This document shows positions 47,047 through 57,663 of a stretch of 64,000 bases of DNA, one piece after another. The notes under the pieces are model-generated. The model did not search any database. It saw only the letters and a program-made list of their open reading frames with translations, and was not told the origin of the DNA. The position numbers and the translations under genes were made by a program. This DNA comes from Cavenderia fasciculata (Eukaryota > Evosea > Eumycetozoa > Acytosteliales > Cavenderiaceae): positions 372,001 to 436,000 of the forward strand of contig NW_004457735.1 of assembly GCF_000203815.1 (NCBI RefSeq). Reading direction: 5' to 3'. Position 1 is the first letter of the stretch. The number at the start of each line of letters is the position of its first letter.

Positions 47047-47612
47047 TTATTCAAAGATAAATGGAATTAATCCAATTGATTGATTTTTGTTGTAAAATTG
47101 ATTGATATCAAAATCATTAAAATTGATTATTTGATTGAATTGTGGATCATGTCTATATTTAGAGATGATATAATAGGTGTTGAATGGATCTCGACTGGTG
47201 TGGATGTTGTTTGGATTGTACAATCGCAATGGTTGCATTTGATATTGATCTCTTTCAGGACCATTATAAAATCTTGAATAGTTTTGGATGACTCTATCAA
47301 TAGTATTGGATATTTGACTACGATTAGATGTTGGATAGAATGGTGGCTGTGTTAATAATTAAAAAGATTTAATTTAAGATCAGTACGATGTACAATGATA
47401 AATTCTTCTAAACTAATGATCTCATGTGACTTTAATCTGTAGATCATCGGTTGACCTTGACCACCATCACATGAGTACAACATGTCATGAATAATCTCAA
47501 CATCTTTAAATATCTTTGTTCTTGGATACTTATTGTTTAGTATACTTTTAAAGAATTCAGTTCTTCTTTTATCACTATGATTATTGATCTTATCACTATT
47601 ATTACTATACAT
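47047..47612 (-). pseudogene. Ankyrin-repeat-like gene with a large internal deletion (copy N, subfamily 4)
   Basis: Exon 1 sequence (47612 to about 47375; MYSNNSDKINNHSDKRRTEF ... EFIIVHRTDL) breaks off before the normal FIKHFDQ. About 20 nt later it continues with C-terminal sequence found ~2 kb further on in intact copies (LLTQPPFYPTSN, SNTIDRVIQNYSRFYNGPER, SIGLIPFIFE). The two parts are in different frames. The intron and the whole ankyrin body are gone, as expected from a single deletion. Confidence 0.8.
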
Positions 47613-47708
47613 TATTTAGAAATAAAAAGTGAATACGGTTTTTTTTTTTCATCTTGTGCCTCTTTGCTACACAAAAATTATTTAATTTATTATTATTATT
47701 ATTTTTAT

Positions 47709-50074
47709 TTAATTGTTTTTTGTGAATGGGAAGATACCTTCTTTATGATTATCTTCAAGATATGAGTCTACATTGAAATCAGTGAAATCAATGACTGGAC
47801 AATCTCTGTAATTGTTATAGAGATGGTTGAAATGAAGACATCCACCATGCTCATTGGTAATTTTGATTGGTGTCATTTTGAATTGACCTTTCTCTGCTGC
47901 TCCATTATAATATCGAGTATAATGTTTGATGACTCTATCGATTGTGTTGGTGACTCGGTGTCGTTGTGAATATACAAAATTGTTCACTGACATGATGGCA
48001 TGAATCACATGAGAAGAGCTGGTTGTAAAAGGTTTTAATGCATCCCAAATCATTTCAAAGTCTTGATCATTATCTATATCGAGTAAAGAGTATAAGATAC
48101 CTTCGTAATCATCAAGTTGTTGGAAGCGAGAACTGATTAATTGACTAATGTATAGTGCCATTTGAATTTGATTGTACTCCAATGCCGTTCTAAAAAGTGA
48201 GTCTCCAAATTCCCAAATCCAGTCTCCAAAACATTCAATAACTTTAATCAAACCATTTGAATATAAATATTGAAGTTTTTTATATTGGTACACCTCTTCT
48301 TCAGGGTATTGATTGATGAGTGATATTGTATCTTTCAACAACTTGTAGTCATTAAAATCTGGATGATGGATTGATGCAAGTATCACCCATGGTGGTACAC
48401 TTTCAATCGATAGACGATCGATTAATAATTGAACAGCTTGTGGTGTGACTTTTGATAGTCTTTTTTTCCTTGAAAGAGGAAGTATTTCTATAGAATGACC
48501 TTTGTTGAAAAGTGATAATAGTGGACCATAACATAGATCATTCCCTTTGGAATTTAAATGAAAGGTTTGAGGAGGTTGATCAGAGAATAACTTGTCCAAC
48601 AATATTTCAGTGATTTTTGGGTTATCTATTTTAAGAGACAACAAGACAAGTCTTGTATAAATAGAAAAATCTTCTCTCATCTGAGAGTCTACATTTTCCA
48701 ACTGTGAAAAGATAAACTCTAAAGTTTCAGGTTGATTTGATTCGATAGCTGATTCAATCAATCCATCAAAATCCAACATTTGACATTGACTATCAACCAA
48801 CCTTTTAACAAGATCCAATGACATGATTGATGGATGAATGTCTCCAAATTCTACTTCTGCACCTTCTTTGACTGCACATGTCACTAAAAAATTAGCACAT
48901 TCCAAGTGTCCTTCAGTCAATGATGCCTCAAGTTGTCCATTTCCAAATAGATAATTGTACTCTTTCATGTCATACATGTATGTTAGAAAGTCCAAGTTTC
49001 CAAATTGAGCTGCGTCTATTGACAATAGTCGTGGTGATTCAAGTTTGAATTCTATTAATTCAAGTGTATTGGTTGTTGCATATCTTTCAATTAGAGTAAG
49101 AACTTGAGATTGTTGAAATAGTTTCACAAAACTTTCTTTTTCATCAAAACTATCTTTTATCCATTTTATAATCTCTTGATTATTACCACCTTCCAAAGCA
49201 TCCACAAATAATGTTGATCTTAAATCTATACCGTATCCTATTAATTTGTTGACCATATAGAATATTTTAATATACTTTGATTGAATATTATTATTATCTT
49301 TGTTGTTGGTTGTGTGTAGTTGTTGTTGTTGATTATTTAATTTGTTGATTAAATCTTTGAATGATCCCCAATGGTGATAAAAAATAAGATTTTGGTTGAT
49401 GATGGTATGATCAAAATAATCGTTACAAATTCTATCAAACATCTCCAAATCACCATTCATCATAACATGTTTTGTAAGATTACCAACAAAGGTAAAGACA
49501 TCTTTATCATTCATATCGAGTTTTAAATGATAGTTTTGTTGAATTAAAAGCCGACACAAACCAATCGGTGGGATGACGAAACCAACTCGAAGCATCATCG
49601 ATCTGAGTTTGGTCATCTCTATTCCTCCAAACCTTTTCAACAAATATTCTAATTCAACATGTCCATCGTATTCAAATATAGTTTTCAATATCTTTTCAAA
49701 TACTTGACTCTACATATATAGACTTGTTGTTAGAATTGATTTATATTATGTATGATCATCATCATCATAAAATTACATACATTAAAACTAAACTCCTTTT
49801 CATTAGAGTATGACAACATTGATTGATATACACTATCAAAGTGTTTAATGAATAGATCACTTCTATTTACTTTGATACATTCACATAGTGTCATTATCTG
49901 ATTTGATTTGAGTGCTAGTTTGTAATGATTCTTATCATCGTTATTAATGATTCTGTGATGAATGATCTCTACATGATTGAATATCTTTGTTCTTAGATAC
50001 TTGTTGTTGAGTATACCTTTAAAGTACTCACTTCTTCTTTTATCACTATCACTATTATTACTATTACTATACAT
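47709..50074 (-). CDS. Ankyrin-repeat-like family protein (copy O, subfamily 2)
   Basis: Exon 1 is 49781-50074 (98 codons) and exon 2 is 47709-49709; 764 aa. Exon 1 starts like subfamily 4 (MYSNSNNSDSDKRRSEYFKG, ILNNKYLRTKIF) but then follows subfamily 2 (NHVEIIHHRI, LKSNQIMTLCECIKVNRSDL). Exon 2 is subfamily 2 throughout (GNLDFLTYMYDMKEY, EGHLECANFLVTC, YRDCPVIDFTDFNVD). The first part of exon 1 thus looks recombined between subfamilies. The copy is far from its relatives E-G, separated by subfamilies 3 and 4. No interruption is seen. Confidence 0.85.
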
Positions 50075-50223
50075 TATTTGTATAAATAAATAAAAGTGAA
50101 ATGAAGTGCACTTGTTTTTTTTTCATCATTATTTTGTCTCTTTGAAAAAAAAAAATATCTTCTTAAAACAAAAATTATTTAATTTATTAATTTATAAATC
50201 TATTTGTAAAACTAACTCATAGT

Positions 50224-51027
50224 TTAGTGGAGAGGAATCAAACCAAACCTAATATTATTAAAATAAAATTGATTGATATCAAAATCATTAAAATTGATTA
50301 TTTGATTGAATTGTGGATCATGTTTATATTTAGAGATGATATAGTAGGTGTTGAATGGATGTAGATAGTAGTCGGTGGTGTTGTCTGGATTGGACAATTG
50401 TAATGGTTGCATTTGATATTGATCTCTTTCAGGACCATCATAAAATCTTGAGTAGTTTTTAAGGGTCCAGTCAATCACATTGGATATTTGACAACGATTA
50501 AATGTTGAGTAGAATGGTGGCAGTGTTAATAATTGAGAGACCATCTTGGAGTTGGTTGTGAGTGCTTTAAAATCATTCCAATATGATTCAAATCGAGTTT
50601 CATCACTACTGACATAATACAATGCATTTAAAAGTTTAATTTTTTTGTCATCTTGAGCACCTTGAAGAATATTAGTATTCTTTGAAAAGCATTCTCTTGC
50701 CAAATAATCTGTCACTTTGAATTGATTGTTTTTGGCAGCTTCAGTGAATGAATCTACAAAACCGCCAAAATCAAATGATGGCAAACATTGCACAACCTTG
50801 ACCAATCCATTCTTACTTGCTGCCATTAATGTGTCTTTAATCTTGGTGATAGGGTATGATGGAAGATTTCTAATTGATCCCAACAAGTTATCGTTTAAAA
50901 GATGAATTTCATCTTCACAATATCCAAATCTTGAGAGTATGATCAAAGGATGAATAGGTTGTTGGGTGTTGAATAGTTGGTACTTGATAATCATTTGAAT
51001 GATTTCAAGTGATGGTACTTTTTTTTA
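50224..51027 (-). pseudogene. 5'-truncated ankyrin array gene (copy P, subfamily 4)
   Basis: Only the C-terminal third remains. The frame is open from a poly-A (KVPSLEIIQMIIKYQ) to LIPLH-stop and contains NGLVKVVQCLPS, NNQFKVTDYLA and NYSRFYDGPERDQYQM. Upstream homology ends at the poly-T/A run 51018-51025, where an unrelated gene on the opposite strand begins. Exon 1 and most of the ankyrin body are missing. Confidence 0.8.
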
Positions 51028-51594
51028 CAACAGATTCAGAGTATTATGCTCTCAACATATCGAGTGGAGATCTTATCAGCTCGCACCCCATCGATTTTTT
51101 CAATGGAGATTTGGTAGAATTGAATGGTGTTATTCAACCAACATCAACTAGTGATGAATTTCTACTGATTGGCGGTAATATTACAGATGTTGGTGAATCT
51201 TATATTCCAATCATTTGGTCGTATAATGTAGTCGTACGTATTATCATTATTGCCAACAACAATAATGATCAGAATAATAATAATACTCTCTCTATTTCTA
51301 TATCTCTTCCTTTTGTCACATGTTTAGACCAATACTCTTGTCCAAAAGTCATTCATTGATATCAAGTTTCAACAAATGTATTACCAATGGGATGTTCAGA
51401 TGGCAACATATGATTCAATCAACAATATAGTTTACTTGAATGCCGATTATAAAGGATATCCAGTATTGCTAAAATTTGATTATAATCAACAAAAAGAGTA
51501 ACTATTTCCATATATTTCAACTTTTGTTAATTATTGTCTGCTATTATGTATATCTATCTTGTTGTCCAGCGGAAGATTAGAAATCTAATGAATG

Positions 51595-51639
<45 letters not shown>

Positions 51640-52183
51640 TAGAGATGTAATAAGTTTACCAGGTACAGGATGGTATATACAATCATCGTACAATGAAACA
51701 ACCAATATGTTTTATCTTGGTGGTACAAGCCAAGTAGCAAATCAATTAAGTCAGATGGTAGTTGCCACCTACAACACGGTGACTGGAGATACATCGTCAC
51801 ACATCATTCAATTTGATATACCCAATACCTGTTACTACTCGATTGTGATGTATCAATACAACTCCAAGTTCTACGCTGGACTATATGCTGAAACTGGTTC
51901 TTGCCCATCATTTATATTTGAAGTAGATATTGTTGGAAACAATTCGACACTACTAGCCACCATCCCAAATGGCAACGCCGCTCCATTCGATGCCTATATA
52001 TATTTTGTAATCGATAATATCAATGGATATCTAGCCATGTTTTCAACGAGTGTTGAAGATTATAAACTCCTTGAAATTTGTATGGTCAATCTGAATACCT
52101 ATCAAGTTGAACAATATGCTATACCCAACGTACTTTACGAGATCAGTTCGAGTCTCCACGAGTTTTTAATGACTCTATCCTAA
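51026..52183 (+). pseudogene. 5'-truncated beta-propeller-like secreted protein gene
   Basis: Three exons are visible: about 51026-51233, 51328-51497 and 51643-52183, with matching phases and normal donors and acceptors. The protein reads DSEYYALNISSGDLISSHPI, then DSINNIVYLNADYKGYPVLL, NETTNMFYLGGTSQ and NINGYLAMFSTSVEDYK. These are repeated units of the kind '(D/N)xxxxxxY(L/V)...' followed by strand-forming residues, as in dictyostelid propeller or Kelch-like extracellular proteins. No specific family is recognised. The 5' end, with any signal peptide, is lost at the junction with copy P. A long (ATT)n tract lies in intron 2. Confidence 0.6.
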
Positions 52184-52462
52184 TTTAAATAATAAACCAG
52201 TTAAATAAATACATTCCATTATTTTTTAAAGATTAATTCATTAATCGTATTCCCCATCCATGAGAAATATAAATATCATGAAATAAAAAAGAGCAAAGAG
52301 AAACATGTTGATTATGTAATTACATATATATATATATACATATTTATTCGTTTATAGTTTATATTTTATATTTGTTGTTGGGTACCAAAATGATAATGTT
52401 ACTTTGCGTGTGTGTGGTTGGTGTGTATGTATGTATGTATTATTTATCTTTACAAGGAGTTA
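52184..52462. other. Convergent intergenic region
   Basis: This is AT-rich DNA between two 3' ends, with (TA)n near 52325-52340 and a (TATG)n run near 52425-52440. Nothing else is seen. Confidence 0.6.
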
Positions 52463-55400
52463 TTAATTTGATCTTAAAATGAGACAAGTATAGGAACGAG
52501 CTATAGCAGATACCAATTCACTATTATTATTATTATTATTGGATGACTTTACAACATTATGTAATGTTTTCAAAAGTGATGCTAAAATCGATCTATTTTC
52601 ATCTGTTATTTTAATAATCATTAATTTAATTGCATTTAATCTTTTATCTAATTCTTCAATTTCTGAAAAAGTAATAGAAAATAGAAATTAATAAATGAAT
52701 AAATGAATTAAATTATCCCAACATTTTAATATTATTAATGTTTACATACTTTCAGCTAATAACCATTCTTGATAAGCTTGTTTTGTAATAAATGGATCAT
52801 TTGATTCTCTAAAGAAATGTTTTAGCAATTCAGATGTCATGTAAACATCAACTTGATCTGCTTTCATTGCAGTTCCATTAACCTTTAATGAATCACTATA
52901 AAACTTTCCTTCAAATCCAGAGGCAATGTTTGCACTTTGAATCAAACCTTCTGCTGTCAACTCTGACAATGCATCCAAATAAGTGGCTGTCTTTGCCAAT
53001 ATAGGTGATGATGAACTACGTTGGCCAAATGGGAATAATACATCATACTTTTTAATCATTGTTTCCATTACCAATGATCCTTGTATTTGACCAGTATTTG
53101 AATTGTTGTCTGATGAAGAGGAAGAAGAAATATTCATATTTGATAATTGACTACGTTGTTTTGGTGATTGATCAATTGCTGATATTACAATAGGTGTTGG
53201 TGGTGCTTTTGATATAACTGGTGATGACTTGTTGTTATTACTATTACTATTAATATTATTGATTGATGGTGAATCTGGTTTAATTGATACTGGTTTAACC
53301 AATGGAGATGCTTGTTCGGGCTTCACAATCACATTGTTGTTATAATTGTTATAGTTGTCTTTTGGTGGAGATGGTTGATATTGGGTGTTGGTGTTGGTGT
53401 GTGGATTAGGTAGAGGTTTTGGAATTGATCCTGATCCTGATAATACTACCAGTCCAGTCTTGTACCCAGTTAGTGGTGGGGTATTGGTATTCATATTTGT
53501 CGGCTTGTTAACTGCTATACTTGTAAAACTATTGGGAGATGATTGATGCTGATGGTGCATGGATTGTTGTAGAGGAGATGATGCACGATCTCCACCACCA
53601 GTAGAGTTGGCCAAAATTGGAATTGGACTGGATGCTCTATGATGTTGAGTAACCGGACTCATTGGCTTGTTGTTGACCTGTTGTTGTTGTTGTTGTTCAC
53701 GTAGATTATGAGATGATCCAGATGAAGAACTACTTCCAATAGAATTTGTCTTTTTTTCAGAGGTTGCGTGGAGTTGGTTAAATAGCATGGGAGGTGAGTG
53801 TTGAGGAGATGAAGAGTAGGTAGGTTGGTGTTGATGTTGTAGTTGCTCTAGGTTCTGAATACTCGTGTTATTGATAGAGTTGAATGTTTTGACAGTCTGC
53901 TGGTCATGCAGGGCGTGGTAGAGCATATGTACTTGATGCTCAAGTCCACGCACACGTGCAACGTCGACCATACGCTCATCGGTGATGAGGTCGGTGCCAC
54001 ACTCGAGAATCTGTGAGATACCCGACACATAAATCTCCGATGCGATACGCGACGCCTCTCTTCTAGCCAACTCACGTACCAAATCTTGTTTGACCCCTGC
54101 GTGATCTTTAATACGCGCCGAACACGACTGGAACACTGGATGCAACTTAAAGTAATCGGAAAAGATTCCGTCTTTTACTTTAAGATAGATACGTTCCAAC
54201 TCTATATCCCATTTAGACAAGTCCCTTTCGATAGTGTTACAAGCTTCGTATAACCGTGTCACATCATTACACACCGATACGAAACGGTCTCTTAATTCAC
54301 GAACACTACGTTTTTCAATCTTGAGGAATGAGATGGCACTTTCAATTTGACGGTGTTGGCGATCTAGCTCCATTACACGACGCGACTTTTCAGCCTTGGT
54401 CTTGAACGATAGTTTCTTCTTGTGTGCTTCTTCCAACTGGCTCTCTACACCTTGTTTCTGACGCTCCAATTCATTCATAAAGTTGGTGACCGTTGTCTTG
54501 ATGGCATCGCAGTCTGCCACAATCGCTGCATTCTGACGCAGTTCGGCATTCACTTGACGCTTTGTCACACGACGTTCCAAGATCGAGTGTATTTCTGTCG
54601 ACAGACTATGCAACGAGCTCGTCAACAACACACGGTTCTTAAACTGTACCCTCTCTATTCGGTACTTGGCAGTATTCAGTACCTCGATAATCTTTGTATT
54701 AATGTCATCTGTAATCACACCAGTCTGAGCAGTTTGCAATAAATTATTAATTGATGAGTTGAGTTGACTATCTCTTTTAAGTGGTTGTGGTTGAGATTGT
54801 TGTTGTGATTGAGATAGTGATGGTTGTTGTTGCAAAGGTTGATGTAAATTATTGGTAGATGTTGATATTGAGTGTGACTTCATTCTTCCAATCACTGGAG
54901 ATATCTTTTTATCCAGTCCTTGTCCCTGACCAGCTGCTGTGGCAGCCGTATTAGCAGTCCTCTGGATCTGTTGTGGTTTAGTTGTTATAAACGTTTGTTG
55001 ATATTGATCAATATCAACTGGTGCACCAGTACCTCCACTTGCTCCACCTCCACCTGCACCGGCACCTTTAAGTAATTGAATCTTCTTTTTCTTTAATTCC
55101 AAGTCACCCTTGACTTCATTTAATTGGTTGTCCATCTCTTGAATATGCGATGAATGGTCTTTAAGATTATCCTTTGTCTTTTTATACTCTTTCATTAGAT
55201 TGATTAACTTTTCCTTTGTAATGGTTACTGTTGCCTCTGATGATGCAGATGCAGATGTAGTTGGTGTCGGCTTGGTTGGTGTAGAGATGATGGGTGCATT
55301 AGAAGCAGGCGAGGTAGATGAAATAGATTGATGGTCATGATGATCCAATGCAGCCAAATTATTTGCCAAATCTTCCAATAATGAATCATACACTATATCT

Positions 55401-56010
55401 TTGTTGTTGTTGTTGTTGTTGTAATGACTGCTACCATGTGCATCATCTACAATGTCAGCTGAAGATCCAGCATGAACACTATTCATCTTTTGTCTTTGTT
55501 GTTGTTGTTGTTGTTGTAATTGTAATTGTTGATGTCTTGATAATTTTGATAGTTTTTCTTGTTCTTCGGTAAAGTGAGTAAAGTCTTCAGAGGTCTCTAT
55601 CATCTCTCTTGACAACGGTCCAATGACAGATCTTCGCAAGACGTCCCTCAAATCGGATATCTCATCAATCAATTGTCCACTCTTCTTGTCGTTCTTGTGC
55701 AATGTATTTGTATTGATCGTTCCACCAAAATCCCATCCAGTATCATCGTTTCTCTCCTTTTCCTTGTCAAAATCTACTATATTATTTGTTTCTTTCAAGT
55801 ACTATAAAGTAAATTATAAATTATTTAAATAATATAATATAATAAATAAATAACAAGACAGGAATATAAGAAGAATTAATTGATCAGTTAATTAAATTTA
55901 ATTTCGATTTAAATGTGAATCTATCAATCTGTACATACCTTTTTCCCATTATTATTATTATCATCCTTTAGTGATGATGATGATGTATGTGATACCAACT
56001 TGGTTGCCAT
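52463..56010 (-). CDS. Coiled-coil protein with a C-terminal RhoGAP-like domain
   Basis: Three exons: 55939-56010 (MATKLVSHTSSSS...), 52750-55801 and 52463-52662. The total is 3324 nt (1107 aa) in one frame. Residues 1-350 are low-complexity (polyQ, Asn, Ser) with short coiled coils (KEKLINLMKEYKKTKDNLKD). About 385-700 is a long helical region rich in Arg/Lys/Glu. About 700-920 is Pro/Ser/Asn-rich. The last ~175 residues fit a RhoGAP fold: ALSELTAEGLIQSANIASGF, then ELLKHFFRESNDPFITKQ, EWLL, and the helix IKLMIIKITDENRSILASLL with VSAIARSYTCLIL. The position expected to hold the arginine finger (GIFRxSG) reads GLIQSAN, so GTPase activation is doubtful and a scaffold role is more likely. Start chosen at exon 1 ATG 56010. 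Confidence 0.8.
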
Positions 56011-57663
56011 CCTTTGGTATCTTGGTGTCTTTTGACTGAATAATTACTGTTGACTGTTGTTTAATAATTAAAAGAAATTAATTTACAAACAAACAAACAA
56101 ACAATCGATTGTATGTTTGATGTGTTGTATATGTTTGTATACAACCTAGGAGGTGGTAGCTAGAATAATAGAGTAGGTAGGTACTAATAATAATAATAAT
56201 AATATTAAAATAAATTAATATTTAATATTACTACTTCTTGAAATGGGTCGGGGAGTAAAGATGAGGGAGGGATAAGATAGAAATACTACTACTCTCTCTC
56301 TCTCTTTTATTATTCCTGTTCTCTTAATGATTGATTGATTGATTGATTGATATTTGTTGATATTTTGAACAAACAAATTTGAAAAAAGAGATAATTGATT
56401 TGATTGATTATGAGTTGATTGGACAGATAGGTAGGTAGGTAACTGCGCTATTCTATTCTTGTCTCTCTCTCTCTTTTAATGAATGAATGAACGAATGAAC
56501 GGATGGATAGATACAGATATACATTATATATATATTCAATAATAATAATAATAATACCCATCATTCGTTCTTTGCTAGCCTACCCCCCCCCCACCCTCCA
56601 TTATGTTCATCATCATGATTAAAGGAGAGGAGGGGGTGTGTCCGATATTTTTATAAAGGTGAGATGGAGTAGAGGGGTGTGTGTTGTGAAATTAAACATG
56701 TTTGTTTGTTTGTTTGTCTATATCATATATATATATACATATTTTATCTGTGTGTATATGTGCGCGTTCTTATATCTCTTTTTCTGTCTCTTTTTTTTAT
56801 TTTAATTTGTTTTTTATTTTTTTATTTATTTTTTTATAAATACTTTTAATTAAATATTATAAGATATCTAGTTATCTCTTCTCTTTTATCTATTTATTTA
56901 TTTGTTTGAATTTATCTCTTTTTTTTTTTTTTTCTGCGGGTATTGATTCTTTGTTATAATTATAATATTTACAATGACTGCTCTTTTGAAGAAGGATTGA
57001 TTTTGTGTCACACAAGATCAATTAAGTGATTAACTGTCGGCAAGAAACGGAAGGAGGACTCCTTGCCGAACGGTGCACTCAACCCTCACTCCTTCTCATT
57101 CCTCTTGCCTGACTCCTTAAACAACCGTATCCTCTGCCTCATCGGAAATATATTAAAGATGGCATTGTCTTGGAGTGAGGGTTACATTGTTTGTTGTTGT
57201 TTTGGCTCCGATACTGGGTTCTATCAATTATTGATACGCGCGTATCAAAAAGACCCCAGATATTTATGTTTTTAGGGATTGATCCAAACAACACCTTTGA
57301 ACAAAAAAGGTCAAAACAATCTCTCCCATCCCATCTATCTTGACATTAAATGAATGTGTCTCAAATAACATAAATAAAATAATAAAGAATACTTACTCCA
57401 TCATCCAATTATAGATCAGTATAGATCTATACTAACTAAACCCAATCAAATCAAATCATATCAAAACAAAATTCAATCATTTTCCCCCTACAATGATTTC
57501 ACCCCTTGGTCAAGCAAGCAAATAGATAAAGATTTACGCCGCACGCAAACCACCTGCTGTAGCTTACTCTACTTCCTTTAATATATCTCTCTCTGGTATT
57601 ATTTTATTTTTTATTTCAATTAAACTTTTTAGAACCGTCTTCTCTTCTTGAATACAAAATTTA
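56011..57663. other. Long intergenic region with simple repeats and a structured patch
   Basis: About 1.65 kb between the divergent RhoGAP-like gene (-) and the macro-gene paralogue (+). It is mostly T-rich tracts and simple repeats: (ACAA)n, (ATTG)n near 56327-56350, (CT)n, (GAAT)n and C-runs near 56583. The exception is 57010-57280, of mixed composition and with palindromes, listed separately. No convincing protein gene is seen. Confidence 0.6.
57010..57280. repeat. Structured mixed-composition element with palindromes
   Basis: Within AT-rich flanks this patch has a perfect 12-bp inverted repeat (AACCCTCACTCC 57081-57092 with GGAGTGAGGGTT 57172-57183), CGGCAAG/CTTGCCG arms around AAGGAG-GA-CTCCTT (about 57036-57067), and a perfect 18-bp palindrome TTGATACGCGCGTATCAA (57231-57248). 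It may be a mobile-element remnant or a non-coding RNA gene. The short ORF 57063-57275 inside it is probably chance. Confidence 0.5.

Noticed and set aside
55348-55572. Hydrophobic plus-strand ORF opposite the RhoGAP-like gene
   Set aside because: Shadow of Asn/Gln codons read on the other strand.
57063-57275. 70-codon ORF in the structured patch
   Set aside because: The palindromes explain the composition better; no domain and no good start context.
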